The notes under the pieces: model-generated | Told to the model about the DNA's origin: nothing | The model's input: the letters and a program-made list of their open reading frames with translations, nothing else | The model's database searches: none | Program-made: the position numbers and the translations under genes | In this document: one piece after another, positions 1 through 9,505 of the stretch | How the letters are laid out: each line of letters starts with the position of its first letter | Position numbering within the stretch: the first letter of the stretch is position 1 | From: Pseudomonadota bacterium | GTDB lineage: Bacteria > Pseudomonadota > Gammaproteobacteria > Burkholderiales > Burkholderiaceae | Length of the DNA: 30,574 bases | Assembly (NCBI GenBank): GCA_021783435.1 | Contig: JAJXUC010000027.1 | Coordinates: 1-30,574, forward strand | Reading direction: 5' to 3'

Positions 1-810
1 GGGCTTGCCCGCACTGGCCTGAATGGCCTTGAGCAGGGCATCGGCCCCACGGATGGCCTTGCCGTTCACTTGCGTGACCACATCGCCGGCGCGCATGCCG
101 GCCTTCTCGGCGGGGTCTCCGGCGAGGGTCTCACGAATCAATGCCGGCGGGCTTGCCAGCCGCAAACCCCATGTGGCGAGAAAGTCTGGCTGACTGGCCT
201 CGTCCTCGGCGCCTGCAAACTGCAAGGTGGCATTTGCAATGGCGCCGTCGGTGTTCCTGAGCTTCAGGGCCACCGTTTGCCCACTCATGGCCGCGGTGAG
301 CAATTGCAACTGCAGATCAGACCAGGACTGCACCGCTTGGGTACCGCCGTCGGCCGTGATCGCCACAACCTGGTCGCCCGAGCGCACACCGGCCATGGCC
401 GCAGGACTGCCCGATGGCGGCGCTCCCAAGAGCGCAACCGGCTGACGCACGCCGACGAATGCAACGATCGCAAACAGCACCACAGCCAGCAGCAGATTGG
501 CAGCAGGACCGGCCGCGACGATCGCGGCGCGTTTGAGCAGAGTCTGGCGGTTGAAGGCGCGCGGCAAATCGGCAGCAGGAACATCGCCCTCGCGTTCATC
601 GACCATCCTCACGAAGCCACCCAACGGAATGGCGGCGATCACGAATTCAGTCTGGTCTCGCCCACGCTTCCACTTCAACAACGGCTTGCCGAAGCCGATG
701 GAAAAGCGCAGCACCTTCACCCCGGCGGCGACCGCGACACGGTAATGGCCATATTCATGAATCGTGATGAGCAGGCCAAGGGCGAAAAGAAAGGCAAGCA
801 CAGTGACCAT
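1..810 (-). CDS. rseP: RseP site-2 zinc metalloprotease (3'-truncated by window edge)
   Basis: Inner-membrane intramembrane protease that makes the second cut in anti-sigma factor RseA and so releases sigma-E in envelope stress. The first transmembrane helix carries the zinc-binding HEYGH motif (residues 18-22). A second hydrophobic segment follows at about 105-125. Two PDZ-like stretches follow, around residues 140-160 (PAAMAGVRSGDQVV) and 235-255 (PAEKAGMRAGDVV), which is the duplicated periplasmic PDZ arrangement of the family. The first 270 codons are present without a stop. The C-terminal helices, including the second zinc-ligand motif, lie outside the window. The start at 810 is preceded by GAGGAG six bases upstream. 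It is the last gene seen in the rpsB-dxr unit, 57 bp after dxr, the usual proteobacterial order. Confidence 0.95.
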   Translation of the reverse strand, partial: MVTVLAFLFALGLLITIHEYGHYRVAVAAGVKVLRFSIGFGKPLLKWKRGRDQTEFVIAAIPLGGFVRMVDEREGDVPAADLPRAFNRQTLLKRAAIVAAGPAANLLLAVVLFAIVAFVGVRQPVALLGAPPSGSPAAMAGVRSGDQVVAITADGGTQAVQSWSDLQLQLLTAAMSGQTVALKLRNTDGAIANATLQFAGAEDEASQPDFLATWGLRLASPPALIRETLAGDPAEKAGMRAGDVVTQVNGKAIRGADALLKAIQASAGKP

Positions 811-867
811 CTGAAACTCCTCAAGGCAACTCGCTGTATGCGGCACCGACGTGGATTGTGCCCGGCT

Positions 868-2043
868 TCAAGGAACCAGGGTATTGATACGGACCTGTGC
901 CTGCTGACGGGCCAGTTGGTCGAGTTCAAGCAGGTCGTCAAGATTGCGTGCCGCGTTGAGATGGACGTCGTTCAGTGTCTCGGCATTGACACGGTAGATG
1001 TCGGTGAAACGCATCCGGCCCTGAAGGAAGGCATCGACGGCCGTCTCGTTGGCGGCATTGAGCACGGCACAGGCCCCCATCGGCATGGCCAAGGCTGCAT
1101 ACGCCAGTTGCAAACCGGGAAAACGCTGCGGATTGGGCAATTCAAAATCAAGTCGACCCACGCGCGCCAAGTCCAGCCAGCATGCGCCAGAAACCATGCG
1201 CTGCGGATAAGACAAACCGTAGGCGATCGGAGTGCGCATATCGGGCATGCCGAGTTGGGCCACGACGGACCCGTCGTGGTAGCCGACCATGGAGTGCACG
1301 ATGCTCTGGGGATGGATCAGCACCTGGATTTGCCCAGGCGACATGTCGAAGAGGTGATGCGCTTCGATGACTTCGAGCGCCTTGTTCATCATCGTGGCGG
1401 AATCCACCGAAATTTTTCGCCCCATGCGCCAGTTTGGGTGGGCGCAGGCTTGGTCGGGAGAGATATCGCGCAGGGTCGATGGATCCGACTGACGAAATGG
1501 TCCACCTGATGCCGTGAGTGTGATTTCGCGCACGCTGCTCCGCCAGTGACCGCGCTCATCCGGCAAGCTTTGCAGAATCGCACTGTGTTCACTGTCGATC
1601 GGAATGAGCAGCCCGCCACCCTGCTGCATAGCCTGCATGAAAAGCTCGCCCGCCACCACCAGCGATTCCTTGTTCGCCAGCAACACGCGTTTGCCGGCGC
1701 GCGCAGCCGCAATGCTCGAGGCAAGCCCTGCGGCCCCGACGATCGCAGCCATGACGATGTCTGTCTCGCGTGCTTGCGCGACCTGCGCATGGGCCGCGTC
1801 ACCTTGCAGAACTTCGGTCTTGCTGCCGTGCGAGCGCAGTGCCGCTCGCAGGCGCTGGGCCGCTGCGGCATCGCTCAACACGGCCAGTCGTGGGGCAAAA
1901 CGCAGGCATTGCGCCAGTAGCAGATCGTCACGCCGTTGAGCGCTCAGCGCATAGACCTCGAAGTCGTCAGGATGCAGGGCCAGCACCTCCAGTGTGCTTT
2001 GGCCGATGGAACCGGTGGAGCCGAGAATGGCGACGCGTTTCAT
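868..2043 (-). CDS. dxr: 1-deoxy-D-xylulose 5-phosphate reductoisomerase
   Basis: Cytosolic enzyme of the MEP isoprenoid pathway. It converts 1-deoxy-D-xylulose 5-phosphate to 2-C-methyl-D-erythritol 4-phosphate with NADPH and a divalent metal. The protein has 391 residues, close to the family norm of about 400. The N-terminal nucleotide-binding loop [10 protein letters not shown] is at residues 8-17. The metal and substrate region shows D150 and E152 (IDSEHSAI), the flexible loop SGGPFR (179-184), and the [20 protein letters not shown] block with the third acidic ligand E224. Its ATG overlaps the cdsA stop codon (ATGA, 2040-2043), which suggests translational coupling and explains the lack of a clear ribosome binding site. 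It feeds the same pathway as uppS upstream. Confidence 0.97.
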   Translation of the reverse strand: MKRVAILGSTGSIGQSTLEVLALHPDDFEVYALSAQRRDDLLLAQCLRFAPRLAVLSDAAAAQRLRAALRSHGSKTEVLQGDAAHAQVAQARETDIVMAAIVGAAGLASSIAAARAGKRVLLANKESLVVAGELFMQAMQQGGGLLIPIDSEHSAILQSLPDERGHWRSSVREITLTASGGPFRQSDPSTLRDISPDQACAHPNWRMGRKISVDSATMMNKALEVIEAHHLFDMSPGQIQVLIHPQSIVHSMVGYHDGSVVAQLGMPDMRTPIAYGLSYPQRMVSGACWLDLARVGRLDFELPNPQRFPGLQLAYAALAMPMGACAVLNAANETAVDAFLQGRMRFTDIYRVNAETLNDVHLNAARNLDDLLELDQLARQQAQVRINTLVP

Positions 2044-2873
2044 GCGATGAAGAGCAAGGCAATGGGCAACAGGGGCAGCAGTGCATCGACGCGGTCGAGC
2101 ACACCGCCGTGGCCAGGCAGCAGGCCACTGCTGTCTTTCACGCCTGCATGGCGTTTGAGCAAGGATTCAAACAGATCCCCCATGATGCTGAGGGTGACCA
2201 ACACAACGGCGCTGAGCAGCATGGCCGGCATGCCGTCACTTTGATCGATGCGCGCGGGCAAAGTGCCCGACAGACCGGGTAGCGCGCTGCACACCCAGGC
2301 GTAAACCAGGACCGCCAACAAGGCGGCATAGGCGCCAGCCCAGGTCTTGCCCGGGCTGATCCGCGGCGCAAGCTTGCTGCGACCGAAAGCGCGGCCGCCG
2401 AAATAGGCGGCGATGTCCGCCACCCAGGCGATGCCGAGCAATGACAGGAGAAAATCTGGGCCGGACTCGCGGGCCAGCAGCAGCGCCAGCCAAGCGGCAA
2501 ACATCACGATAAAACCCAGCACGGCAAGAACGGCAGGCACGGCAAGAAATCGAGGCAGGCTCGCGCGGGGCAGGCAAAAGGCGAGCAGTGCGATCCAGGC
2601 GAAGGCCGCTGCGATCAGGATCAGGCGAAGGTTTGCGATTGAGCCAACAACTCCGGCTTGCATCAACAGCAGGGCCGAGGCCGTAGCCAACCAAAGCACA
2701 GCCCATACCACGGCAGCGATGGATTTGAAGCCTGCCAGTCGTGCCCACTCCCACATGCCCGCACTGGAAAAAAGGGCCATGATCAGTGCGAAGACCGGCA
2801 GCGAAGCGAGAAAGAGCGTGGGCAGCAGCAGCGCCAGCAGGACGACTGCAGTGATGATGCGCGTGCGCAACAT
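2040..2873 (-). CDS. cdsA: Phosphatidate cytidylyltransferase (CDP-diglyceride synthase)
   Basis: Integral membrane enzyme that makes CDP-diacylglycerol from phosphatidic acid and CTP, the branch point for all phospholipids. The 277-residue protein is mostly hydrophobic, with about seven or eight transmembrane segments. The C-terminal CdsA signature is intact: [14 protein letters not shown], then [14 protein letters not shown]. The frame is open far upstream into uppS, but the ATG at 2873 gives the family-like N-terminus [17 protein letters not shown] and sits 19 bp after the uppS stop. The 3' end overlaps dxr by 4 bp. It belongs to the rpsB-rseP unit. Confidence 0.95.
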   Translation of the reverse strand: MLRTRIITAVVLLALLLPTLFLASLPVFALIMALFSSAGMWEWARLAGFKSIAAVVWAVLWLATASALLLMQAGVVGSIANLRLILIAAAFAWIALLAFCLPRASLPRFLAVPAVLAVLGFIVMFAAWLALLLARESGPDFLLSLLGIAWVADIAAYFGGRAFGRSKLAPRISPGKTWAGAYAALLAVLVYAWVCSALPGLSGTLPARIDQSDGMPAMLLSAVVLVTLSIMGDLFESLLKRHAGVKDSSGLLPGHGGVLDRVDALLPLLPIALLFIA

Positions 2874-2892
2874 GGAAGCTTGTGGACGCGCC

Positions 2893-3639
2893 TCAAGCCA
2901 CGCGCAGGCCGGGGGCCTGTGCATGCACCGTGCCGAAACGCCGCTCCCGTTGCGCGTAATCGGCAATCGCGAGTGCCAGCGATTTTTCGTCGAAATCAGG
3001 CCAGAGAATGTCGGTGAAGTAAAACTCGGTGTACGCAATCTGCCAAAGCAAGAAGTTGCTGATGCGCCGCTCACCGCCCGTGCGAATGAGCAGATCGGGC
3101 GCCGGCATATCAGCCAGACAGAGATGCCGCGCCAACGACTCCTCACTGATGGGCTCGCCGCTGACCTGAAGCAACCGCATCGCCTGCACCAGGTCCCAAC
3201 GACCACCGTAATTGATCGCCACGTTGAGCACGAGACGGGTGTTCACAGCGGACAGACTTTCGGCTTGGCGCATCAATTCACGCATCGGCGTGTCGAAGGC
3301 GCTGCGTTCGCCGACAAAAACCAGGCGTACGCCCTGTGCTGCCAGTTCGCGCGTTTCGCGGCGCAAAGCCTGGACGAAAAGGTCCATCAGCGCCGAGACT
3401 TCATCGGCCGGGCGATTCCAGTTCTCGGACGAAAAAGCAAAGACAGTGAGAAACGGCACTCCCTGCGCGATGCATCCGCGCACCACGCTCTTCAGGGCGT
3501 CAACGCCATATTTGTGCCCTGCCGTGCGCGGCAGCAAGCGGCGCTGCGCCCAACGCCCATTACCGTCCATCACCACGGCAATATGGCGCAAACCCGGTGG
3601 GGCTTGTTCGAGTTCCTTTGGGACTTGCTTCGACGCCAC
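2893..3639 (-). CDS. uppS: Undecaprenyl diphosphate synthase (cis-prenyltransferase)
   Basis: Cytosolic or peripheral enzyme that condenses isopentenyl diphosphate onto farnesyl diphosphate to give C55 undecaprenyl diphosphate, the lipid carrier for peptidoglycan and O-antigen. The 248-residue protein has the catalytic MDGNGRWA motif (D25), the FAFSSENWNRP block (68-77) and the C-terminal RTGGERRISNFLLWQ substrate-binding motif (186-200). The start codon is GTG, chosen because AAGGAG lies about five bases upstream and because the N-terminus then has the expected length. It follows frr by 26 bp and precedes cdsA by 19 bp. Its product and that of dxr link isoprenoid synthesis to the wall carrier in one unit. 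Confidence 0.96.
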   Translation of the reverse strand: MASKQVPKELEQAPPGLRHIAVVMDGNGRWAQRRLLPRTAGHKYGVDALKSVVRGCIAQGVPFLTVFAFSSENWNRPADEVSALMDLFVQALRRETRELAAQGVRLVFVGERSAFDTPMRELMRQAESLSAVNTRLVLNVAINYGGRWDLVQAMRLLQVSGEPISEESLARHLCLADMPAPDLLIRTGGERRISNFLLWQIAYTEFYFTDILWPDFDEKSLALAIADYAQRERRFGTVHAQAPGLRVA

Positions 3640-3665
3640 TGTCGCTCCTTGCTGGCGTATCTGAG

Positions 3666-4226
3666 TCAGACGGCCAGAATTTCCGCTTCTTTCTGGGCGA
3701 GAAGTTTGTCGATTTCCACGATGAAACGATCGGTCATTTTCTGAATATCGTCTTGAGAGCGGCGCTCGTCATCCTCGGAGGCCACTTTGGCTTTGACCAG
3801 ATCTTTGAGTTGCTGGTTCGCATCGCGGCGCAAATTACGCACCGCGACCTTGGCGCCTTCGGCCTCGTGCTTGATGACCTTGACCAGGTCACGCCTGCGC
3901 TCCTCGGTCAGCGCCGGCATGGGCACCCGGATCACATCACCCTGGCTCTGAGGGTTGAGGCCCAGATCCGAATCGCGGATGGCTTTTTCCACGGCCTGCG
4001 CCAGTTTCTTCTCCCACGGCTGCACGCTGATGGTGCGTGCGTCCAGCAGGTTGATGTTGGCCACTTGATTGATGGGCATCATGGTGCCGTAATAGTCCAC
4101 CATGACATGGTCAAGCAGGCCCGTATGGGCACGGCCGGTACGCACCTTGGCTAGATCGGACTTGAGCGCATCGATGGACTTGAGCATCTTCTGCTCAGTG
4201 TTTTTCTTGATGTCAGCGATCGTCAT
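3666..4226 (-). CDS. frr: Ribosome recycling factor
   Basis: Cytosolic factor that, with EF-G and IF3, splits the post-termination ribosome. The 186-residue length is typical of the family (185-186). The sequence has the canonical layout: an N-terminal helix ([21 protein letters not shown]), a central domain ([32 protein letters not shown]) and a C-terminal helix pair ending in [19 protein letters not shown]. The ATG at 4226 lacks a strong ribosome binding site and lies 21 bp after the pyrH stop. It is the fourth gene of the rpsB-tsf-pyrH-frr block found across bacteria. Confidence 0.97.
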   Translation of the reverse strand: MTIADIKKNTEQKMLKSIDALKSDLAKVRTGRAHTGLLDHVMVDYYGTMMPINQVANINLLDARTISVQPWEKKLAQAVEKAIRDSDLGLNPQSQGDVIRVPMPALTEERRRDLVKVIKHEAEGAKVAVRNLRRDANQQLKDLVKAKVASEDDERRSQDDIQKMTDRFIVEIDKLLAQKEAEILAV

Positions 4227-4247
4227 GTTTTTGAACTTATGAGAAAT

Positions 4248-4958
4248 TCAAAGATGCACCAGAGTGCCTTCCGATTCACCCTGCACGACCCGCAGCAGTG
4301 CACCGGGTTTGAAAATACTAAAAACGCGGATGGGCAAACCCTGGTCCCGGCAAAGGGCAAACGCAGTTGCATCCATGATCTGAAGACGCTTGATCATGGC
4401 CTCATCGAAGCTGATGCTGGGGTAACGCGTTGCTGTTGGATCCTTGGTCGGATCTGCAGTGTAGATGCCGTCGACTTTGGTGGCTTTGAGCATGACTTCA
4501 GCACCGATTTCCGCAGCCCTCAGCGCCGCGGCCGTGTCGGTGGTGAAAAATGGATTGCCGGTACCTCCAGCAAAAATCACCGACTTACCCTCTTCCAGAT
4601 ATTGCAAAGCTTTGGGCCGCACGTAAGACTCGACGACTTGATCAATGCTGATGGCAGACATGACGCGCGCCACCAGACCGGCATGGCGCATGGCATCGGC
4701 CAGGGCGAGAGAGTTCATCACCGTTGCCAGCATGCCCATGTAATCCGCCGTGGCACGGTCCATGCCAACGGCTCCTCCCGCCACACCGCGGAAGATGTTG
4801 CCACCGCCAATGACGATGGCAACCTGCACACCGCTGCGCGTGACCAGGGCGATGTCCTCGACCATTTTCACAATGGTGGCGCGATTGATGCCATAAGCAT
4901 CGTCGCCCATAAGGGCTTCGCCAGAGAGTTTGAGCAAAACCCGCTTGTAGCCACTCAT
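4248..4958 (-). CDS. pyrH: UMP kinase
   Basis: Cytosolic hexameric kinase that phosphorylates UMP to UDP using ATP, for pyrimidine nucleotide synthesis. It is unrelated to eukaryotic UMP/CMP kinases and belongs to the amino-acid kinase family. The 236-residue protein has [12 protein letters not shown] at the N-terminus, the glycine loop GGGNIFRG (51-58), and the [20 protein letters not shown] block that contacts UMP. The frame is open further upstream, but the ATG at 4958 gives the family N-terminus [10 protein letters not shown] and has GAGG eight bases before it. It starts 40 bp after the tsf stop. Confidence 0.96.
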   Translation of the reverse strand: MSGYKRVLLKLSGEALMGDDAYGINRATIVKMVEDIALVTRSGVQVAIVIGGGNIFRGVAGGAVGMDRATADYMGMLATVMNSLALADAMRHAGLVARVMSAISIDQVVESYVRPKALQYLEEGKSVIFAGGTGNPFFTTDTAAALRAAEIGAEVMLKATKVDGIYTADPTKDPTATRYPSISFDEAMIKRLQIMDATAFALCRDQGLPIRVFSIFKPGALLRVVQGESEGTLVHL

Positions 4959-4998
4959 GCGTGATGCCTCGCTTGCAGGAAGATGGATGATCGGACGT

Positions 4999-5919
4999 TC
5001 AATGGGTGCGAGCAGCAACGGCCTGCGCGGCAATTTGCGCTGCCACCTCATCGGCAAAATTTTCTGATTTTTTCTCGATCCCCTCACCCACGATATAGAG
5101 CGTGAACGCCTTCACGCTGGTGTGCGCTGCCTTGAGCATCTGTTCGACGGTCTGCTTGTCGTTCTTCACGAAAGCCTGGCTGAGCAAACACACTTCCTTC
5201 AAATACTTCTGCACACTGCCTTCCACACGCTTGGCCACGATCTCGGCCGGTTGGGGCGTCTTGCCCTCGGCCTTGGCCTTCTCTGCGTCTTCGGCGGCCT
5301 TTTGCTTGGCAATCGAGCGCTCGGCCTCAACAAGGGCCGCGGGCACGTCAGCGGCTGACAGCGCGACGGGCTTCATCGCGGCCACGTGCATGGCCACGTC
5401 CTTGGCGGCAACCTCATCGCCGACATATTCGATCACCACACCAATGCGGGTGCCGTGCAGATAGCTGGCGAGTCGGGCATCGCCGGCGAAACGTTTGAAG
5501 CGACGAATCGACATGTTCTCGCCGATCTTACCGATAAGCACCGCGCGGCGGGCCTCAATGGTGGAGCCATCGACGGTCAGTGCTGACAACGCGGCGACGT
5601 CAGCAGGCCCTTGCTCGGCGACGAGTTTCGCCAGGGTCTGACCAAAGGCAAGAAAGTCGTCATTCTTGGCGACGAAGTCGGTCTCGCAGTTGATTTCGAC
5701 CATCGCCCCGGTACTGCCGGTCATGTGAATGGCGATGATGCCTTCGGCGGTGACGCGTGACGCCGCCTTGCTTGCCTTGCTGCCAAGCTTGACGCGGAGC
5801 AACTCTTCAGCCCGGCCCATGTCGCCCTCGGCCTCGGTGAGGGCCCTCTTGCATTCCATCATGGGGGCGTCGGTTTTGGCGCGCAGTTCTGCGACCATGG
5901 ATGCGGTGATTGCCGCCAT
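4999..5919 (-). CDS. tsf: Translation elongation factor Ts
   Basis: Cytosolic nucleotide exchange factor that reloads EF-Tu with GTP. At 306 residues it is slightly longer than the usual 280-295. The N-terminal UBA-like domain and first signature ([17 protein letters not shown], residues 12-28) are intact. So is the core element with [11 protein letters not shown], followed by the dimerisation and coiled-coil part and a C-terminal module. AGGAGAAG lies directly upstream of the ATG at 5919, the best ribosome binding site in this unit, fitting a highly expressed protein. The 71-bp gap to rpsB holds a terminator-like hairpin. Confidence 0.97.
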   Translation of the reverse strand: MAAITASMVAELRAKTDAPMMECKRALTEAEGDMGRAEELLRVKLGSKASKAASRVTAEGIIAIHMTGSTGAMVEINCETDFVAKNDDFLAFGQTLAKLVAEQGPADVAALSALTVDGSTIEARRAVLIGKIGENMSIRRFKRFAGDARLASYLHGTRIGVVIEYVGDEVAAKDVAMHVAAMKPVALSAADVPAALVEAERSIAKQKAAEDAEKAKAEGKTPQPAEIVAKRVEGSVQKYLKEVCLLSQAFVKNDKQTVEQMLKAAHTSVKAFTLYIVGEGIEKKSENFADEVAAQIAAQAVAARTH

Positions 5920-5942
5920 ATTCTTCTCCTGGATTGAACAAA

Positions 5943-5960
5943 GGGGCTGTAAACAGCCCC
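5943..5960 (-). terminator. Terminator-like hairpin between rpsB and tsf
   Basis: A perfect seven-pair stem, GGGGCTG/CAGCCCC, encloses a four-base loop (TTTA in the minus-strand transcript). It is followed by CTTTGTT before the tsf ribosome binding site. It lies in the rpsB-tsf gap, where E. coli is also known to have an attenuator that lowers tsf transcription relative to rpsB. The short, impure U-tract suggests partial rather than full termination. The hairpin is seen directly; the function is inferred. Confidence 0.6.
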
Positions 5961-5990
5961 CTCGGTGGATCGAAAAACGCGAGGCCGAGT

Positions 5991-6749
5991 TCAGGCAGCG
6001 TGCGGCTCGTCCTGGACTTCGACGAATTCGCCGGACTCGTCTGCAGCCGTCTGCACAACTTCATGCAGGGCGTCATTCTTGCCCTCGAGAATGGCATCAG
6101 CCATGCCGCGTGCATAGAGCGCAACGGCTTTGCCCGAGTCATCGTTGCCGGGAATGACATGATCGATGCCAATGGGCGAGTGGTTGGTGTCGACCACGCC
6201 GATGATCGGAATGCCCAGCATGTGCGCTTCGGCCACCGCGATCTTGTGATAGCCGACATCGATGATGAACAGCGCATCGGGCAGAGCCGCCATGTCCTGA
6301 ATGCCGCCGATGGACTTCACCAGCTTGTCCAATTCACGTTGGAACATGAGTTGCTCTTTTTTGGTCATGTGCTCCAGCGCGCCTTCGGTCGCCTGGATCT
6401 GCATGTCCTTAAGTTTCTTGATGGAGCCCTTGACCGTCTTGAAATTGGTCAACATGCCGCCGAGCCAGCGCTCATTCACGAACGGCATGCCACAACGCGT
6501 GGCTTCGGCCTGCACCAACTCACCCGCCTGTCGCTTGGTCCCCACGAAAAGGACGGTACCGCGGCGTGCAGCCATCTGGCGAGCGTACTTGCAAGCGTCC
6601 TGGAACATCGGCAACGTCTTTTCGAGGTTGACGATATGGATCTTGTTGCGATGGCCGAAAATGTACGGGGCCATCTTGGGGTTCCAGAAACGGGTTTGGT
6701 GACCGAAGTGCACCCCCGCCTCGAGCATTTCTCGCATTGAAACATTCAT
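5991..6749 (-). CDS. rpsB: 30S ribosomal protein S2
   Basis: Structural protein of the small ribosomal subunit, bound late near S1. The 252-residue protein begins with the conserved block [16 protein letters not shown] and continues with [17 protein letters not shown]. It also has the central [17 protein letters not shown] and [18 protein letters not shown] motifs. Two ATG codons are adjacent (6752 and 6749). The second is preferred because AGGA then sits about six bases upstream and the N-terminus MNVSMREML matches related S2 proteins. It is the first gene of the long minus-strand unit and has its own promoter and leader just upstream. Confidence 0.96.
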   Translation of the reverse strand: MNVSMREMLEAGVHFGHQTRFWNPKMAPYIFGHRNKIHIVNLEKTLPMFQDACKYARQMAARRGTVLFVGTKRQAGELVQAEATRCGMPFVNERWLGGMLTNFKTVKGSIKKLKDMQIQATEGALEHMTKKEQLMFQRELDKLVKSIGGIQDMAALPDALFIIDVGYHKIAVAEAHMLGIPIIGVVDTNHSPIGIDHVIPGNDDSGKAVALYARGMADAILEGKNDALHEVVQTAADESGEFVEVQDEPHAA

Positions 6750-6937
6750 CATGTGTCCTAGGTTGGGTCTGAAATCTGGCCAGAACCCGGTGGGCGGCAA
6801 CCGATGCAGCAAGGATATCCGCCTTGCAGTACATGGGGCCGCAAAAACCGCCGGGCACCTGGTGAGGCCAGTTTGCGATTGTTTTGCAGGAATCGAGCGA
6901 AGGGACCTGAAACTCGCCAAGCTGTATCCAACAAAAC
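6750..6937 (-). promoter_or_regulatory. 5' leader of rpsB
   Basis: The predicted start site (about 6937) leaves roughly 188 nt of untranslated leader before rpsB. No gene is supported in it. It contains a ten-base perfect palindrome TCTGGCCAGA (6775-6784) and a more distant GGCCAG copy that could pair with it. S2 is known to repress its own mRNA in gammaproteobacteria through a leader element. Whether this leader works the same way cannot be told from one sequence. Confidence 0.4.
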
Positions 6938-6943
6938 CTGCTC

Positions 6944-6972
6944 ATTATAGGGATCTCGGCGTTTGCTGTTGA
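6944..6972 (-). promoter_or_regulatory. Predicted sigma70 promoter of the rpsB-tsf-pyrH unit
   Basis: On the minus strand a perfect -10 hexamer TATAAT (6944-6949) lies 17 bp from TCAACA (6967-6972), a four-of-six match to TTGACA. The pair sits in the gap between the DUF1631 gene and rpsB, oriented toward rpsB, where a strong promoter is expected. Confidence 0.75.
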
Positions 6973-7016
6973 CGCTGCGAACGGTCTCGGCCGGATCGGC
7001 ACGCTGCAAATCGGAT

Positions 7017-9383
7017 TCAGGCGGGCTGAAGCGCACGCTGGCGCAGTCCGCTGAATACACCTTCGACCGCCCGGTCCATCAGGTTCTTGTCTTCCAGCGG
7101 CAAGATGTGACCGCATTTCAGCAAACGCTCGAAAGCGCGACGTGTGAGTGAATGGGCATGGCCGCCCACAGGGCTGGTGAACATGAAAAATAACCCTTGG
7201 GGGCTACGCCAGGCCAACAGCGCCCGCGTCCATTGGCCTTGCAAATACCAGTGCACCCAATGGCCTTCCTCCAAGGAATCAATGAACGCACCGGGACTGT
7301 CGATGGCCTGCAAGGCCGGGGATGGATCGCCTCCCAGACCCACATCCGGCTGGCTGGATGGCGTGGACAGGTCCAATTGGAGGTCGAGGTCATCGATCAA
7401 ACCGGCGCGCTCGCGATCGACCTCGGGTAGTTGAACTTGTTCGATCGCACCGAGTTCTGCCTGTCCCTTCGGCAGATGCAACAGACGGTCCCACTCGCTT
7501 TGCAGCAAATAGGCGTCGGCCGCTTGGCCCGACGAGGCCATGCCTTCGCCGCGAATCGCTTGGGCATGGGTTCGCATCAAGCTGGAGAAAAATGCGGCGC
7601 GCTGATCCAGCGACAAGTTGATCAGGCTGAGCCCTTCTTCCAGTTTCTGCACAAGGCCGGGCAGCCGCTGCAACAAGTCCTTGCGCTGGTTTTCACCCTG
7701 TTTGGCTTGCACGCTCCAGAGCAGCTCGCTGCCGGCTTGCTTGTAATTGCGCGTGGGTTCGGCGTCCTCGCCGTGGCGCAACACGGACTCGACCAGAACG
7801 GCCGTCCACGGGCCGCGCATGAAGTCTTTCAGGTAGGCGTCGATGTCGAGATGGGCCAGCAGACTCGACACATGGCGGCTCAGGGCTGAACCGAGGACGG
7901 TGCGGAATTCGGCCCGGCGCAGCGCCTCCACGGCATCGCGTTCGCTTTCCTGTGTTTCCGCGGCGCGCCGGGCGATCCAGGCCTCCAGGCGCTCGAGTTG
8001 CTGCGCGTAGACCTCTTCGCCTTCGCTCTCGGCATTGACGATGGATTCGACCGTGCCGTCGAGCCAGTCGAGAAACCCACTGGCGGCAACCTCGTCGGCG
8101 TTGACGTAGCCGGCGCTGAAACTGGCGATGCGGTTGATGAGCCGTCGAGTTGGATGGTGACGCGAGCTGAACACACCGGCATCGTTCAGCGCCAGGCGCA
8201 GGATCGGAATTTGCAGACGGCCGAGGGCGGCACGCACCCGTGGCAACAACCGGGGGTCAGCAAGAATGTGATCGAACATCAGCGACACCACGTCGATGGT
8301 CAGACGCTCGAGCGGCCGTGTGGTTGCCGACTGCAGTTCATCCCGATAATGCTCGATGATGTTGACCGGCCGCCCGCCAACGGCTCCAGGCTCGGACCAT
8401 TGCGTGAAACCTTCGCCTACCCCTAATCGGTTGGCCTGGGTCAGGCGCTCGAGCGCGGACCGCAGCATGGCCGTCTGCATGGCCTGGCCGAAGGTGGATT
8501 GAGGTCCGCCGGCTGACTCGTCAGGCGAGGGTGCGGCCTGAAAATTATGTCTTCCTTGCACAGCGGATGGCGCGTCGTGGCCCTGGAGCAGGCGTTGCAG
8601 ATCGCGCAGTTGCAGGATGCCGTCGGCACCCATTGCCGTCATCGCATCGGCGCTGCCGAACGGAGCGTCCTCTTGCCCGCTGCCCTTGCCTGCAACCTGC
8701 TCTGGCTGGCGCTGCACAGGACTGCGGGTGCCCGATGTCCGCACGGAGTAACGCGCGGGCGTGACATGGGCTGCCTCGAGGCGACCGTTGTAGGTGTTGT
8801 AGGTCTCCTTCAAGGCGCTGGTCATGGCCACCCCAAAAGCTCGCAGCAAAGCCAAGCGCGCTTCGTGGTCGACATCGAGGCTGCCGAGCGCTCGCTGCAG
8901 CGAGCGACCGAAAACTTCCGGGCGCAAAGGATTCGTCTCTGCGTCGCGGCCGCGAAGTTGGCCATCTCGCTGTCGCAATGATTCCATGCGGGCGTTGAGA
9001 TCACGAATCTCCCACTCGGCGCCTGACTCGATCATGCGAATGATCTGCGAGACCTCCACGTCCTCCTGCACGCTCGCGTCATCCACCAGGGAGAGTTGAT
9101 CGAGTCGCAACTCGGGCGGCTTGGCAGGCGCAGCGGGCTTGCCCTGGATTTCTTGTTGCAGCAGTGAGCTGAACTGGCCGACGAACGCGCGCACCAGATC
9201 GCCTTCAGCCTGGCGCAGGACCACCAGCAAGTCGTCATAATGTTGCCGATCCCGACTGCTCAAGGCCGACTCGGCATGGACTTGAAACGATTCCACAACT
9301 TGCCGGGCGACGCGGCGGATCAACTCGTCGGAGTCGCTGAGTGCAGCGTCGATGCATTGGCGTAACGGGTCGGATTGCAGCAT
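7017..9383 (-). CDS. DUF1631 family protein of unknown function
   Basis: A large soluble-looking protein of 788 residues with no signal peptide or membrane segment, recognised as a DUF1631 protein common in beta- and gammaproteobacteria. Its biochemical role is not established. The N-terminal part (SDSDELIRRVARQVVESFQ) is helical. The middle contains the family-typical block around DVVSLMFDHILADPRLLP and RLALNDAGVFSSRHHPTRRL. The C-terminal 80 residues (WVHWYLQGQWTRALLAWRS, then FMFTSPVGGHAHSLTRRAFERLL) look like a small beta-barrel domain, perhaps PilZ-like. This is a judgement by eye. The ATG at 9383 was chosen. An in-frame TTG at 9431 would add 16 residues, and neither has a good ribosome binding site. 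It has its own predicted promoter at 9466-9494. Confidence 0.85.
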   Translation of the reverse strand: MLQSDPLRQCIDAALSDSDELIRRVARQVVESFQVHAESALSSRDRQHYDDLLVVLRQAEGDLVRAFVGQFSSLLQQEIQGKPAAPAKPPELRLDQLSLVDDASVQEDVEVSQIIRMIESGAEWEIRDLNARMESLRQRDGQLRGRDAETNPLRPEVFGRSLQRALGSLDVDHEARLALLRAFGVAMTSALKETYNTYNGRLEAAHVTPARYSVRTSGTRSPVQRQPEQVAGKGSGQEDAPFGSADAMTAMGADGILQLRDLQRLLQGHDAPSAVQGRHNFQAAPSPDESAGGPQSTFGQAMQTAMLRSALERLTQANRLGVGEGFTQWSEPGAVGGRPVNIIEHYRDELQSATTRPLERLTIDVVSLMFDHILADPRLLPRVRAALGRLQIPILRLALNDAGVFSSRHHPTRRLINRIASFSAGYVNADEVAASGFLDWLDGTVESIVNAESEGEEVYAQQLERLEAWIARRAAETQESERDAVEALRRAEFRTVLGSALSRHVSSLLAHLDIDAYLKDFMRGPWTAVLVESVLRHGEDAEPTRNYKQAGSELLWSVQAKQGENQRKDLLQRLPGLVQKLEEGLSLINLSLDQRAAFFSSLMRTHAQAIRGEGMASSGQAADAYLLQSEWDRLLHLPKGQAELGAIEQVQLPEVDRERAGLIDDLDLQLDLSTPSSQPDVGLGGDPSPALQAIDSPGAFIDSLEEGHWVHWYLQGQWTRALLAWRSPQGLFFMFTSPVGGHAHSLTRRAFERLLKCGHILPLEDKNLMDRAVEGVFSGLRQRALQPA

Positions 9384-9465
9384 GGCGATCTGGGTGTCGG
9401 GCGGCAAACGGCTGTCAGGTGCAGCCCTCAAGCGTCACAGCTTGTAGCACTCCACCGATTAAATC

Positions 9466-9494
9466 ACTATAGAGCCAGCGTCCGCGCTTCTCAA
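9466..9494 (-). promoter_or_regulatory. Predicted sigma70 promoter of the DUF1631 gene
   Basis: On the minus strand TTGAGA (9489-9494) and TATAGT (9466-9471) are spaced by exactly 17 bp, and each matches consensus in five of six positions. It lies in the 74-122 bp gap between the rlmB stop and the DUF1631 start and points at the latter. Transcription would begin near 9459, upstream of both possible start codons. Confidence 0.7.
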
Positions 9495-9505
9495 TCTTCG
9501 TCGCG

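Noticed and set aside
70..1509. 479-codon open frame on the plus strand opposite rseP and dxr
   Set aside because: A shadow of two conserved genes with biased composition and no motif.
2413..3744. 443-codon open frame on the plus strand opposite cdsA and uppS
   Set aside because: Antisense to essential conserved genes; no domain or ribosome binding site supports it.
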